Shown: piece by piece, positions 49,004 to 58,339 of the stretch
Position numbering within the stretch: the first letter of the stretch is position 1
Layout: every line of letters starts with the position of its first letter
Assembly: GCA_043818395.1 (NCBI GenBank)
Contig: JBDRFZ010000030.1
Span: forward strand, 15,298 to 79,297
DNA: 64,000 nt
From: JBDRFZ01 sp043818395
GTDB taxonomy: Bacteria; Patescibacteriota; Patescibacteriia; 2-12-FULL-60-25
Direction: 5' to 3'
Translations under genes and position numbers: made by a program
The notes under the pieces: generated by a model
What the model was told of the DNA's origin: nothing
The model's input: only the letters and a program-made list of their open reading frames with translations
Database searches by the model: none

Positions 49004-49995
49004 TCGTTCTTTTTTACTTTCTTCCCGACTTTTTTCTCCAAAACCTTAAGATTATCCAAATACGCTACTTCCACTGGTGACAGTGTCTTGGCTTGATATT
49101 TGCGATACTCGTCAGTTGCTTTTTCCAGCGCCTGCTGATGACTCACACTGCCCGCATCTTTAAGCATCCCTCTGCCAAAGTTCTCAGCGAATTTATCAAG
49201 CTCAGCAACCCAATCGGCCATCGCCATGTTTGTGTGCTCTTTAGCGCGAATTTCAGCCAGATCAAAAAATGCGGACACAAGCCGGTTCAGTCTAAACAGT
49301 TCATCTTCGGTTAAATAATTTTTCGCTATCCCAACTTCGGAGAGCACAGGCAACGCACTCGCAAAAGTCGTGAGACCCATAAAATCTTTCTCAGCATCTG
49401 CACGTTCATAAATTGTTTCTGCTGCCGTATGTTTGTTCGTAGCGTAATGTAGCTTATTTTGTACGACTTTGAAAAATTCAATCGATGTCTTGTTATTCGG
49501 GTCATAATCGATACTTGTCGCATAGAGATCGAGCACTTGTCGATAAAGCGCCTTTTCACTGCTTCGAATATCGCGAATGCGATCCAATAATTCCTTCCAA
49601 TAATTTCCACCACCATTCCCTTTTAGTCGTTCGTCATCCAAAGAAAATCCCTTAACGATGTATTCGCGAAGTCTTTGCGTTGCCCAAATACGAAATTGAG
49701 TACCTCGTTGTGATTTTACACGATATCCAACTGAAATAATGACGTCTAAATTATAACAATTTGTAGGTTTCGTAGAAAATTCGGAATTTCCGAATTTTCT
49801 CATGGTCTCAGCTTCAATCAGCTCTTTTTCGGCATAAATATTCTGGATATGTTCGTTTATGGTCGATTTGGACTTTTCAAACAGTTCCGCCATCTGGTCT
49901 TGAGTTAGCCAGACGGTTTCGCCGTCCATTTTTACCTCTACCTTGGTTTTACCGTCAGCGGTTTGGTAGAGGATGATTTGAGAGTTGTTTTCCAT
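48994..49995 (-). CDS. RhuM-family protein
   Basis: A 333-residue protein of the RhuM family (virulence RhuM), common in CPR and other genomes near mobile or defence genes. Motifs: IILYQTADGKTKVEVKMDGE, VWLTQDQMAELFEKSKSTINEHIQNI (an HTH-like N-terminal part), KRQRGTQFRIWATQRLREYI-like and FSLDDERLKGNGGGNYWKELLDRIRDIR. The biochemical function is not established. It sits nine bases behind a GIY-YIG gene and in the same direction as an XRE regulator, so the three form one operon. Confidence 0.9.
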   Translation of the reverse strand: MENNSQIILYQTADGKTKVEVKMDGETVWLTQDQMAELFEKSKSTINEHIQNIYAEKELIEAETMRKFGNSEFSTKPTNCYNLDVIISVGYRVKSQRGTQFRIWATQRLREYIVKGFSLDDERLKGNGGGNYWKELLDRIRDIRSSEKALYRQVLDLYATSIDYDPNNKTSIEFFKVVQNKLHYATNKHTAAETIYERADAEKDFMGLTTFASALPVLSEVGIAKNYLTEDELFRLNRLVSAFFDLAEIRAKEHTNMAMADWVAELDKFAENFGRGMLKDAGSVSHQQALEKATDEYRKYQAKTLSPVEVAYLDNLKVLEKKVGKKVKKNDQV

Positions 49996-50004
49996 AAACC
50001 TTAA

Positions 50005-50727
50005 TTAAATTATCCGCCTCCATCGCTTGAAAGCTTTAATATCCGCCGAATTCAAATCAAACCATTCACCATTCATCCGTTTAGGTTCAAAACGTCTGTG
50101 CCAGTATGCTTCGATACCGCTCGGATCATCAGTTTTTATTGAGTGAATTAAATCCAGGTTTTCTGGCAATTGTATACGTAATTCTTGACCACGCCGCACA
50201 GAATCATTTGTTTTGCCAATTTTGTAATATCTTCCTGATTTGAAGAGATAAACTTCTCCAATTTTTGAATCTGAATCCAAACTCTTTTCTGATTCATTTT
50301 TTTTCGCCAAGGCTGGTCTACAAAGCTCAATTACGTCTTCACAATTCCTAATTTGCTGACAAAAATCAATTACCTGCTGAGCAAATTTCTCTTTAGTACC
50401 ATATCTACGATATGTAGTTCCCCAAGGGAATTCTGGATCATTACGTCTTCTTTCAAGATCAATATCTCGATAAGTGGGGAATCTTTTAATTTTTCGTGCT
50501 AATACAACTATTTTATTAAGCAAAAACTCGTTAGTATATGATTCTTGCAAAGTATTGCTTGTAAGGCCAGCCTCTTTTTGTGCATCACTAAATCGTGCCC
50601 AGTACTTATTCCAATCATATGGCTTTATTCCAGTTTCTTTCTCAAACTTCCCCATTCCAAGAGGTTTCCCACCATTTTGCTCAGCAGTTTTTCGTATTGC
50701 ATTTAAGATGTCTTGTTTATTGAGCAT
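50005..50727 (-). CDS. GIY-YIG-family nuclease (MUG113-type)
   Basis: A 240-residue protein. The C-terminal half has GEVYLFKSGRYYKIGKTNDS, an R in VRRGQELRIQ, and an acidic YWHRRFEPKRMNGEWFDL, as in the MUG113/T5orf172 branch of GIY-YIG nucleases. The N-terminal half contains two copies of a short W/F-containing repeat as seen in homing-endonuclease-associated repeats (WARFSDAQKEAGL and FPWGTTYRRYG). It probably binds DNA and nicks it. Three bases behind the XRE regulator gene, nine before rhuM. Confidence 0.82.
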   Translation of the reverse strand: MLNKQDILNAIRKTAEQNGGKPLGMGKFEKETGIKPYDWNKYWARFSDAQKEAGLTSNTLQESYTNEFLLNKIVVLARKIKRFPTYRDIDLERRRNDPEFPWGTTYRRYGTKEKFAQQVIDFCQQIRNCEDVIELCRPALAKKNESEKSLDSDSKIGEVYLFKSGRYYKIGKTNDSVRRGQELRIQLPENLDLIHSIKTDDPSGIEAYWHRRFEPKRMNGEWFDLNSADIKAFKRWRRII

Positions 50728-50730
50728 AGT

Positions 50731-50937
50731 TTATTGTATTAAGTCATCAATGCCGATTCCCAACCCAGACGCAATCTTCGTCACCGTATCAATCGACGGA
50801 TTTTGAACAGCGTCCGATTCTATTTTAACAAGCGTTGGATACGGCAAATCTGCTTTCTTCGCTAATTCATCTTGGGTTAAATCCTTTATCGCTCTCCACG
50901 CTTTAATTTTGGCTCCGATTGTTTTTTTAGTTGTCAT
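50731..50937 (-). CDS. XRE-family HTH regulator
   Basis: A 68-residue Cro/C1-type helix-turn-helix protein with KAWRAIKDLTQDELAKKADL, PTLVKIESDAVQNPSIDTV and TKIASGLGIGIDDLI. A stand-alone HTH of this size usually represses its own operon. It is the first gene of the XRE - GIY-YIG - RhuM set. The DNA upstream (50938-51208) has no gene. Confidence 0.92.
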   Translation of the reverse strand: MTTKKTIGAKIKAWRAIKDLTQDELAKKADLPYPTLVKIESDAVQNPSIDTVTKIASGLGIGIDDLIQ

Positions 50938-51182
50938 AATTGGCTGGTAAAACTTGGTTATATTATATCGCTTCCACGAGCTTTTACAAGAACCCTTTTC
51001 AACAATTATTTACCCAACGTTCGAACCGCAAGCCAAAAGGTATTTCATCTTTATTTTAAGCCACATTATCGTTACGACTTCCTTAAGCAAGCCAAATGGT
51101 CTCCCCAAAGTTCGAACCACATCCCCATCAACAAAACCGCTAACAAATACAGTAAACAAGCACATTCCGCGCAAAACAAAAA

Positions 51183-51201
51183 TTCCACCTCTTCGGTGGA
51201 A
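51183..51201 (-). terminator. Terminator behind tRNA-Ala
   Basis: TTCCACC (51183-51189) and GGTGGAA (51195-51201) form a hairpin; on the minus strand a TTTTTG tract follows. Confidence 0.8.
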
Positions 51202-51208
51202 CTAATGA

Positions 51209-51284
51209 TGGTGGACCGTGCCGGATTCGAACCGGCGACCTCCGCCTTGCAAAGGCGGCGCTCTACCAACTAAGCTAACGGCCC
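51209..51284 (-). tRNA. tRNA-Ala (anticodon TGC)
   Basis: A 76-nt tRNA on the minus strand. GGGCCGT pairs with ACGGTCC, the D arm is TAGCTTAGTTGGTAGAGC, the anticodon loop TTTGCAA carries TGC, and the T arm is GCCGGTTCGAATCCGGC. The CCA end is encoded. Confidence 0.97.
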
Positions 51285-51344
51285 AAAATAATTGTACGAG
51301 AAAGCATAGCCTCGCCAGTTATTTGAGTCAACAAATAAGATTTA

Positions 51345-51755
51345 TCAACTCGGCGGAGAAATGTTACTGTCTCTGCCGCGCAGTTTTTTTAAACTTTCTT
51401 GCAGTCTCTCACCAAGTCTTTTTTTGACAACCATTTTCTGCTCCAGCTCTCGTGCATAGGCCTGTAAATCTTTTGATGCTTTCGGTGTAAATTCAACGCG
51501 CGTTCCTTTTGGGTATTCTCTATGCAATCCTGCTTCCCCGATACCTATTATATGACTTCTTATTTCATCCACTCTTGATTGACTCTCCGCTTCTTCCTCT
51601 TGGGCTAATTTTTTTATATCCCGCGTGGGTTTTAGTTGTGCGATTTCTCCGACCTCGAGATTTTCAAAAGCCGCATCAAATTCTTCTGGAGTTATACGTT
51701 GAAGTTCCTGCTTGCTTTTTTGGGGATTGATTGGCGCTTCAAAATTCGGGGGCAT
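51345..51755 (-). CDS. 136-residue hypothetical protein
   Basis: A cytoplasmic, mostly helical, charged protein. It starts MPPNFEAPINPQKSKQELQR and contains KPTRDIKKLAQEEEAESQS and a C-terminal basic part (MVVKKRLGERLQESLKKL). No signal peptide, membrane segment or catalytic motif. It ends 60 bp before tRNA-Ala. Likely lineage-specific. Confidence 0.5.
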   Translation of the reverse strand: MPPNFEAPINPQKSKQELQRITPEEFDAAFENLEVGEIAQLKPTRDIKKLAQEEEAESQSRVDEIRSHIIGIGEAGLHREYPKGTRVEFTPKASKDLQAYARELEQKMVVKKRLGERLQESLKKLRGRDSNISPPS

Positions 51756-51774
51756 AGCTTCTGAAAGAAAATAA

Positions 51775-52770
51775 TTATTTCGCCGGGTTTAACGGCGGTT
51801 TGCCAGAGAGAACAGCTATGATATTTTCAGCTGCCACCATGCTCATGGCTTCACGCGCTTCGATTGTGGCGCTGGCGATATGCGGCGTTAGAATGACATT
51901 GGGGAATGCTTTGAGTTCCAAATTATCCGTTATATCGCAATCGATGGCTGGTTCACATTCAAACACATCCAGGCCGGCTCCGGCAATACGCTTGGTTTTT
52001 AAAGCTCTAAGCAGGGCCTTTTCATCCACTACCGGACCGCGCGCCGTATTTATCAAAAATGCGGTTTTTTTCATGAGCGAGAATTCAGCAGTTGAAATTA
52101 AATGCTTGGTAGATGGAAGTAGCGGCACGTGAAGCGAAACGAAATCAGCTGTTTGCAGGAGTTTTTCCATGGTCATTTCTACGGCGCCCAGTTCTTTTTC
52201 TAATTCCGGATTCGGACGCATATCTGAATAAACGAGCTTCATACCAAAACCTTTGACCGCACGTCTGGCGGCAGCTGAACCAATACGCCCTGCGCCGATT
52301 ATGCCCATGGTTTTACCGTACAAGTCAGTACCCGTGAAAAGGTTGGGAGACCAACCTGTATATTTCTTAGCCTTAGAAAATGCATCAGCCTCCGGTATTC
52401 GCCGCGCGAGCGATATCATGAGCGCAAAAGTGTGTTCGGCCACGGCCTCGTTCACTTTATCGGATGGTGTATTGGTTACGATTACGTTGCGTTTTTTGGC
52501 AGCCGCTAAATCAACGTTATCAAAACCTACGGCGTAATTGGCTACGATTTTTAGTGACGGTCCGGCAGCTTTGAGGACTCCATCATCAATTTTATCCGTC
52601 AAAAGCGATAAAAGAGCATCGCATCCTTTTACCTTCTGAAGAAGGATTTTTCTGTGGATCACCTGGTCTTCGGAATAGACCTCGACCCTGTACCCCCGGG
52701 CTTTCAAGGCCTTAATCCCCGAATCAGCGAACTTTCGTGTTACAAAAATGGATGATTTTTTGTCTGGCAT
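51775..52770 (-). CDS. D-2-hydroxyacid dehydrogenase (glyoxylate/hydroxypyruvate reductase-like)
   Basis: A 331-residue NAD(P)H-dependent dehydrogenase. The dinucleotide motif is MGIIGAGRIGSAAARR, followed by the conserved catalytic region VNTARGPVVDEKALLRAL with Arg, the Glu in DVFECEPA, and the His in TPHIASATIEARE. The N-terminal lid has ALLSLLTDKID and NYAVGFDNVDLAAA. The exact substrate (glyoxylate, hydroxypyruvate or D-lactate) is not decidable. It stands alone between the hypothetical at 51345 and the BASS transporter. Confidence 0.88.
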   Translation of the reverse strand: MPDKKSSIFVTRKFADSGIKALKARGYRVEVYSEDQVIHRKILLQKVKGCDALLSLLTDKIDDGVLKAAGPSLKIVANYAVGFDNVDLAAAKKRNVIVTNTPSDKVNEAVAEHTFALMISLARRIPEADAFSKAKKYTGWSPNLFTGTDLYGKTMGIIGAGRIGSAAARRAVKGFGMKLVYSDMRPNPELEKELGAVEMTMEKLLQTADFVSLHVPLLPSTKHLISTAEFSLMKKTAFLINTARGPVVDEKALLRALKTKRIAGAGLDVFECEPAIDCDITDNLELKAFPNVILTPHIASATIEAREAMSMVAAENIIAVLSGKPPLNPAK

Positions 52771-52852
52771 ATATTTTCAATTTATATATTATGCTATTCC
52801 CATGAAAACGGGAATCCAGGATCTTGAGGTCTGGATTTTAATTAATGGAAGG

Positions 52853-53836
52853 TTAAGGCAAGCTAAAGGGCTGTAAAACTTTTAATTTTTTACTTTTCTT
52901 TCCTTTATCATTTGCGGCGCGTTTGGCGACCATCCGGAGTGGGGGCAGCAGCAGATTTACGATCATAAGAATTATTACCAGCCGCGGTACCGTTACACCA
53001 TCGTTAAAATATTTATTCCCAATAAAAAGCGCGAGCGTATTGTTCATATAAACCATGCAGAGGGCGATGGTCGCTTTTTCCGAAGCAGCGCGCCACCAGG
53101 TTATGACATAACCGAGCCAGGTTATGCCTCCGAGGTAGATAAGCATGACGACTAGGATGCCGACCTCATCCCAACCGATGGTTACGATCGAACCTCCGGT
53201 GGTATCTGCCACGATGCCGGCGATCAGGAGCCCGAAAGCGATAACCGAAATCTGCGCCCACCATTTATCGTGATCTTTGACGAATTTTTTTGCGCGACGC
53301 TGGACGAACATGGCTACGATAAACGGCACAACGATCGTCAGTAGAAGATCTGTAAAAAGTTTAAAAGTCGGAATCGGGATGCTTTGTCCGATCATGAACT
53401 GGAAAACCAAGGGTACGGTAAAAGGTGCGATAAGCGACGTTGTGGCCGTAATTACAAGCGCGAGCGTTGTTTTACCTCCAAAAAATTCGGCGATGAGAGC
53501 AATGGTCATACCGGTCGGCATAGCGCCGACAATGAGGAAGGGCAGCGCCCAATCCGGAGCAAAAAGGCTCGGCGGAAACCACATGGCAATAGGCATGAAA
53601 ACCAACATGAAAAAAGTTGTGAGCAAAACCATTTTCCAGTCTTTGGCGTATTCTTTGAGTTCATCAAATGAGAGGCGCAGGCTGGAGGTAAAAAAAATCA
53701 GGATCAGAAGAAAGGTGCCGTAAGGGGCGATGGGTCTAAAAATATCAGGCCATAAAAGTCCGACCACTAGGGCCAGGAAAACGACCATTATTTGGTTTTC
53801 AGTCAGTAAATGCCTGAGCCGGTCGATAAGGTTCAT
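52853..53836 (-). CDS. BASS-family (bile acid:sodium symporter-like) transporter
   Basis: A 327-residue membrane protein with about ten hydrophobic segments. Family features include GALLWPDIFRPIAPYG-like, FFTSSLRLSFDELKEY, GAMPTGMTIALIAEFFGGKTTLAL and VYMNNTLALFIGNKYF. BASS proteins import organic anions with Na+; a related ArsB/ACR3 role is less likely because the typical arsenite motif is absent. ATG 53836 is one base after the stop of the PfkB gene, so they are co-translated. The 82 bp downstream hold a REP-like GGGAATCCAGG repeat. Confidence 0.82.
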   Translation of the reverse strand: MNLIDRLRHLLTENQIMVVFLALVVGLLWPDIFRPIAPYGTFLLILIFFTSSLRLSFDELKEYAKDWKMVLLTTFFMLVFMPIAMWFPPSLFAPDWALPFLIVGAMPTGMTIALIAEFFGGKTTLALVITATTSLIAPFTVPLVFQFMIGQSIPIPTFKLFTDLLLTIVVPFIVAMFVQRRAKKFVKDHDKWWAQISVIAFGLLIAGIVADTTGGSIVTIGWDEVGILVVMLIYLGGITWLGYVITWWRAASEKATIALCMVYMNNTLALFIGNKYFNDGVTVPRLVIILMIVNLLLPPLRMVAKRAANDKGKKSKKLKVLQPFSLP

Positions 53837-53837
53837 A

Positions 53838-54848
53838 CTAAATACGTTCAATTATTTTTACTTTAGTGATTTGGTTGGTTCCAGGGTAAGCTTTCAAAAT
53901 TCCCGCCTTGGCACCCATATGCGTAACCACGCCAAAGGCGTTTAAGGATCCGACTTTCAACGCTTTTTTCAGGTCACCGTCTTTAATTATTGCAGCTGTA
54001 AATGCGCTACCAAAGGCATCGCCAGCGCCAGTCGTATTGATAGCTTTTCCTTTCAGAGCCGATGCACGCCAAGTATAACCGCGTGAGTAGACGTGTGCTC
54101 CATGACTGCCATCGGTAATAATAAGCGCGGTTCTAGGCAGGGGGGATAATGTTTTAACGATCAGATCTTCATGACGCGGAGTCGTGTTGGTGAGTGCGGC
54201 GGCTTCTTCCAGATTTAAGAATAATAAATCGGTTTGCATGATAAATGGCAATAGTTTTTTAAGACCTAATTCGATTTCTTTGTTTCCGGGATTCCAGGCA
54301 ATCTGCGTTAAATTGCTTTTTGCATGTTCAAATATTTTTTTTATAAAATCCATTTTACCGGCCACACTGGTCAAATAAATCCAATTCGATTTTACTCTCT
54401 TCCAGTCAGTTGCTTTTACGTCCAGGTTACTTGATGCTCCGCGGTAGACCAGGATGGCGCGATGTCCTGTTCCTGAAAGCAAAATAATCGAATAAGCGGT
54501 ACGGTGTATTTTGTCTTTTTGGATGCTCGAGGTGTCTATTTTTTCGGTTTTTAGTTTTTCTAGAATTTCACGTCCGCCTATGTCGTACCCGACACGTGAG
54601 ATGCACCCGGTTTTCAGCCCAAAACGCGCAAATGTCACAGCTGCGTTTGTAGCGCCTCCGCCGGTTTCAAAAACCAGTTCGTCGATGGGTATTTTTGCAC
54701 CCAGCGGCAAACAGGCGTTAAAACCGTCAGGTGCCGTGTCTGACGGTATGTTTTCAAATTTTTTACTCCTGACAAATACATCGCGCGTAGCTGCGCCGAT
54801 GGTGATGACATCCAGGCCGTTTTTATTAGTCTTTGTTTTTGATTGCAT
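53838..54848 (-). CDS. PfkB-family carbohydrate kinase
   Basis: A 336-residue sugar or nucleoside kinase. The family signatures are visible: N-terminal ITIGAATRDVF, substrate-binding FETGGGATNAAVTFARFG, and the catalytic INTTGAGDAFGSAFTAAI with the base Asp in GAGD. The gene starts a unit with the BASS transporter, suggesting uptake and phosphorylation of an organic substrate. The paralogue at 59515 shares only the fold motifs. Substrate unknown (ribokinase/fructokinase type). Confidence 0.87.
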   Translation of the reverse strand: MQSKTKTNKNGLDVITIGAATRDVFVRSKKFENIPSDTAPDGFNACLPLGAKIPIDELVFETGGGATNAAVTFARFGLKTGCISRVGYDIGGREILEKLKTEKIDTSSIQKDKIHRTAYSIILLSGTGHRAILVYRGASSNLDVKATDWKRVKSNWIYLTSVAGKMDFIKKIFEHAKSNLTQIAWNPGNKEIELGLKKLLPFIMQTDLLFLNLEEAAALTNTTPRHEDLIVKTLSPLPRTALIITDGSHGAHVYSRGYTWRASALKGKAINTTGAGDAFGSAFTAAIIKDGDLKKALKVGSLNAFGVVTHMGAKAGILKAYPGTNQITKVKIIERI

Positions 54849-54909
54849 GGGTATATTGTAGCACTGATTAGCCTCTCCATCTTCCCCTCACAAAAAGGAC
54901 GCTTACATC

Positions 54910-54938
54910 TTGACTTTTTACCGAAAAACGGCTAGTTT
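54910..54938 (+). promoter_or_regulatory. Promoter of the 55-kb hypothetical gene
   Basis: TTGACT (54910-54915), 17 nt, TAGTTT (54933-54938). The start codon lies 70 nt downstream. Confidence 0.45.
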
Positions 54939-55008
54939 TTTATTGTCCGTATGGTCTACTGACCATTTGACTGACGGGCGTGAGGCGCTCCTTAAAAGGA
55001 ACTAAGAC

Positions 55009-55698
55009 ATGGAAGATGATTTTACAAATCCGGAAGAGTGGCAACTAACGGCTTTGCATTGCTTTATCGACTCCGATCGATTGACCGCGAAAGATGTTCA
55101 AAAGGCGTTGGAACTACTCGCGCCCAAGATCATCAAAGCCGAAGGTTTGAGCGATGTCGGGACAGATCCGTTGGACGCTCTGAATTTGAGGACATGCAAA
55201 TACTGGGAAGATGAAATTGGCGTTCCCGGGTGTGGCGTAAGAGTCGCGGCCATGCTTCGTTTCATGTACGTTTCCAGGTTCGAGCTCAAACCGCCTATGC
55301 CGGATTTGCTGGATCGTCTGCATGATCTGGAGTGCGGAGAAGAAATAGGCGTGGTTTTGACGGTCGGACCGGGTAAAGCAGAGTCCGTGATTCATGATTT
55401 TGGGCACGGTTTTATTCTCGGTATGAATCGCGCTAAGAAAATGCGGTTCCCGCTTCCGTCCATTGACGCAAAAAAACTTGACCAAAAATTCATGGCCATG
55501 GCTGATAACGTACTTCCAGCATATCTTTCACCGAAATTGAAGTCAGCTTTCGCCAGGGTTCTGATTTCCCTGGTTAGTGAAATATGCGCGACAAATATCC
55601 AGGTTGGCAGTTTTCAATCAATCCAGGATATCTGGTCTTATGGCAATCTGATACTTGGACTGAATCAGGGCACGGTTTTGATCCTGGCTGACTGCTGA
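55009..55698 (+). CDS. 229-residue hypothetical cytoplasmic protein
   Basis: An alpha-helical protein with no membrane segment. Motifs seen: DRLTAKDVQKALELLAPKII, RTCKYWEDEIGVPGCGVRVA, LECGEEIGVVLTVGPGKAES and a C-terminal helical part. No known active site. ATG 55009 follows AAAAGGAACTAAGAC. Single-gene unit with its own promoter and terminator. No family recognised. Confidence 0.6.
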   Translation: MEDDFTNPEEWQLTALHCFIDSDRLTAKDVQKALELLAPKIIKAEGLSDVGTDPLDALNLRTCKYWEDEIGVPGCGVRVAAMLRFMYVSRFELKPPMPDLLDRLHDLECGEEIGVVLTVGPGKAESVIHDFGHGFILGMNRAKKMRFPLPSIDAKKLDQKFMAMADNVLPAYLSPKLKSAFARVLISLVSEICATNIQVGSFQSIQDIWSYGNLILGLNQGTVLILADC

Positions 55699-55717
55699 AG
55701 TCGAATACAACCGTTCT

Positions 55718-55760
55718 AAAAACGCCGCGCTTGAGCGCAAAGCCCGCCGGCGTTTTTTCT
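55718..55760 (+). terminator. Rho-independent terminator
   Basis: AACGCCG (55721-55727) pairs with CGGCGTT (55748-55754), followed by TTTTTT. Confidence 0.88.
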
Positions 55761-55821
55761 TATTTTTTACGAGGCATCTTTTCAATAGCTACTTAAGTCA
55801 TGTAGCATTAAGGTAAATCAT

Positions 55822-57525
55822 ATGAAAGCTAAATATCTATTTTTATCCGCAATAGCGATCCTGGGTTTTGTTTTGCCCGGTACAGCAAAAGCCGAGGAGG
55901 TCATTAAAAATTTTGACGTGACAGCTACGGTACAGACTGACCGCAATGTAATTTTCGAAGAAAAAATCACTTATGATTTCGGTGACGAGGAAAGACATGG
56001 GATATTCCGTTATATTCCGGAGAAGTACTACATTAAAGGGGTTACTTACAGATTACGCTATAAGGTTTTGGATATTTTACGAGACGGAGCTGAGGAGCCT
56101 TATATAGAGTCAAGTGATGCCGGAGATTTGTATTTAAAAATCGGAGATGCGGATGTAACGATTACGGGTCCGCATGAATACGTCATCAGGTATTCCACGG
56201 ATCGAGTTTTAAATTCTTTTGATGATCACGATGAGTTGTACTGGAATGTAACCGGTAATGAATGGCAGGTGCCTATCGAGCAGTCTTCCATGACCATTAT
56301 TTTACCGGCGGCAGCATCGGCCTCACAAATACAAATGGCTTGCTATACGGGTTTCGTGGATTCAACCGAAAATGCGTGCGACAGCTCGGTTATGGCCGCG
56401 GGCATGCAAATAAAGACTAAGCGTGTTTTATTGCCATATGAGGGCCTGACGGCGGTATTCGGTCTGCCTAAAGGTATAGTAAAAGAGCTGACCTGGATGG
56501 ATAAAATTTGGAGGGTTTTGGCGGATAACGGCGTGATATTTTTCCCGATTTTTGCATTTATAATTATGTTTTCTTTATGGCGAAAATCAGGCAAAGACCC
56601 GTCAAAGGGAACTGTTATTCCTGAATATGAACCACCGCAAAAACTGTCTCCGGCCATGATAGGAGCGGCTATGACAGAAGGCAGGGTTCCAAGCAGTGCC
56701 GTCTCGGCGACTATTGTTGACTTGGCGCGTCGCGGTTATCTGAAAATAAAAATTGATGATGAAAAAGGAGTCTTCGGGGCAACTCAGAAATTCACTTTCT
56801 CAAGATTGGAAGAAAATTATTCGGGGCTGGCAGATTACGAACAGGAGATTATGCGCGGAATATTCAAGGATAGTGGAGAAACTACATTGGATGATTTGCG
56901 CAAAGAGGGGAAGTTTTATTCCACGGTTACGACTTTCAAGAGCGACATTCAAAAATCCATAGACGCCTTAAAACTTTTCGACGCGAATCCAAGCAGGACT
57001 CGTTCGGCTTATATAACAGTCGCCGGTCTCTTGGGATTTTTCTTGTTCTTTTTTCTCGTAGCCTTTCCATTGGGAGTATTTTCGGCAATTTCCACGGCAT
57101 TTATAATCGGCATTTTTGGATTCTTTATGCCACGCCGTACGTCGGTCGGAATAAAATTATTGACGGATATCGAAGGTTTCAAATGGTTTTTATCGGTTAC
57201 CGAAAAAGACAGGATGGCTTTCCATAACGCACCGGAACGCAAACCCGAACAATTCCAAGCGTTACTGCCGTATGCCATCGTGTTCGGTGTCGAAGAACAG
57301 TGGGCGAAACAGTTTGAATCCATGCAACTGCCTCCGCCGGAATGGGCTGAAGGCACAGCCATGTCTCATATGACGACCTTTGCTCTTATTTCACATCTAA
57401 GCAGTATGGAAAGAAGTTTTTCCGGTATATCATCTCCGCCTAGTCATTCTTCATCCGGCGGATCCGGTTTTTCCGGTGGTTCATCCGGCGGCGGAGGAGG
57501 AGGGGGGGGAGGGGGAAGTTGGTAG
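55822..57525 (+). CDS. DUF2207 membrane protein
   Basis: A 567-residue protein. A signal peptide (cleaved near AKAEE) is followed by a DUF2207 beta-rich domain (about 25-215: TVQTDRNVIFEEKITYDFG, ERHGIFRYIPEKY and ELYWNVTGNEWQVPIEQS). A transmembrane segment follows (ILFFPIFAFIIMFSLW region), then a large cytoplasmic part with winged-helix-like SAVSATIVDLARRGYLKI, two more membrane segments around residue 400, and a Ser/Gly tail ending in a poly-Gly run and SW. The glycine tail is characteristic of this family. Function not known. Confidence 0.88.
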   Translation: MKAKYLFLSAIAILGFVLPGTAKAEEVIKNFDVTATVQTDRNVIFEEKITYDFGDEERHGIFRYIPEKYYIKGVTYRLRYKVLDILRDGAEEPYIESSDAGDLYLKIGDADVTITGPHEYVIRYSTDRVLNSFDDHDELYWNVTGNEWQVPIEQSSMTIILPAAASASQIQMACYTGFVDSTENACDSSVMAAGMQIKTKRVLLPYEGLTAVFGLPKGIVKELTWMDKIWRVLADNGVIFFPIFAFIIMFSLWRKSGKDPSKGTVIPEYEPPQKLSPAMIGAAMTEGRVPSSAVSATIVDLARRGYLKIKIDDEKGVFGATQKFTFSRLEENYSGLADYEQEIMRGIFKDSGETTLDDLRKEGKFYSTVTTFKSDIQKSIDALKLFDANPSRTRSAYITVAGLLGFFLFFFLVAFPLGVFSAISTAFIIGIFGFFMPRRTSVGIKLLTDIEGFKWFLSVTEKDRMAFHNAPERKPEQFQALLPYAIVFGVEEQWAKQFESMQLPPPEWAEGTAMSHMTTFALISHLSSMERSFSGISSPPSHSSSGGSGFSGGSSGGGGGGGGGGSW

Positions 57526-57550
57526 GGGTGGGATTTCCCCGCTTTAAAAA

Positions 57551-57584
57551 AAGACCCCGGGACAAAGATTTGTCTCGGGGTCTT
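57551..57584. terminator. Bidirectional terminator between DUF2207 and Gam genes
   Basis: AAGACCCCG (57551-57559) pairs with CGGGGTCTT (57576-57584); inner GGGACAAA/TTTGTCTC extends the stem. It fits both converging genes. Confidence 0.9.
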
Positions 57585-57602
57585 GTTGAGTTTTTTTGGC
57601 CG

Positions 57603-58166
57603 TCAATCGCGGCTTTTGAGAAGGCCGTCGAGCTTGTGTTGGTTCAGCTCTCCGGTTCCATCTGTGGGCTTGGCGTAGAACAGCTCCTCTCGGGTGATTT
57701 CGACGCCCGGGATCACAGAAGCTCCATCCGGATTTTTGTTCATGGCCTGCTTATCAAGCTGCGGTTCAACCCGGAAGAAGTCGGTCAGCTTGAGCTCCTG
57801 TACTGCGGCGAGAACGGCGGCTTCATTTTGCACTGAGACCCTGGGCGGCGTGTTCCGCCAGAAGACTTTGCCGGTCCCGAGGTCCACGGTCTTCTTTTTA
57901 CCGTCCTGGGTGAGTTCCCTCCGTCGTACGTCCGCAAAAGCCTTGAGTGCATCGAAGGCCGCTCCCATGTCTCCATAGATCGGAGTCAGCTCGGCGTTGG
58001 CTTCTTCCTGGAGCTTGGAAATGGCGGCGTCGGTCTTGTCCGAAACGGTTTTGGCTTGGCGCTGCATTGCACCGAGCCTGGCCAGGAGTTCGCCGGCTTC
58101 TTTGATGTCTTGAGGAATCGGTATCTTAGGCAATGTGACAACTGAACCAGATTTTTTTCCTGCCAT
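57603..58166 (-). CDS. Mu Gam-like double-strand-end-binding protein
   Basis: A 187-residue Gam-family protein. Phage Mu Gam binds DNA ends and protects them from RecBCD-type nucleases. The family pattern is present: a helical bundle with LLARLGAMQRQAKTVSDK, EANAELTPIYGDMGAAFDAL and VDLGTGKVFWRNTPPRVSV. The N-terminal tail is basic (MAGKKSGS). ATG 58166. It may come from a prophage or be a domesticated copy; CPR genomes often carry it alone. The 345 bp upstream hold only REP-like repeats. Confidence 0.83.
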   Translation of the reverse strand: MAGKKSGSVVTLPKIPIPQDIKEAGELLARLGAMQRQAKTVSDKTDAAISKLQEEANAELTPIYGDMGAAFDALKAFADVRRRELTQDGKKKTVDLGTGKVFWRNTPPRVSVQNEAAVLAAVQELKLTDFFRVEPQLDKQAMNKNPDGASVIPGVEITREELFYAKPTDGTGELNQHKLDGLLKSRD

Positions 58167-58339
58167 GATTTACACCTCTGAAAACGAAAAATGAACGCAC
58201 GGTCAGCCGACCGTGCGCGCAATTTGGCAGATTTTTAACTTTTGGTCAAGATTCACCGCTCACTGCTGACCCAACTTCCTTATGTGCTCGAATAGTTCTC
58301 AGCTGGAAATACATCATCTACTTCTTCGCGACTGTGTTA

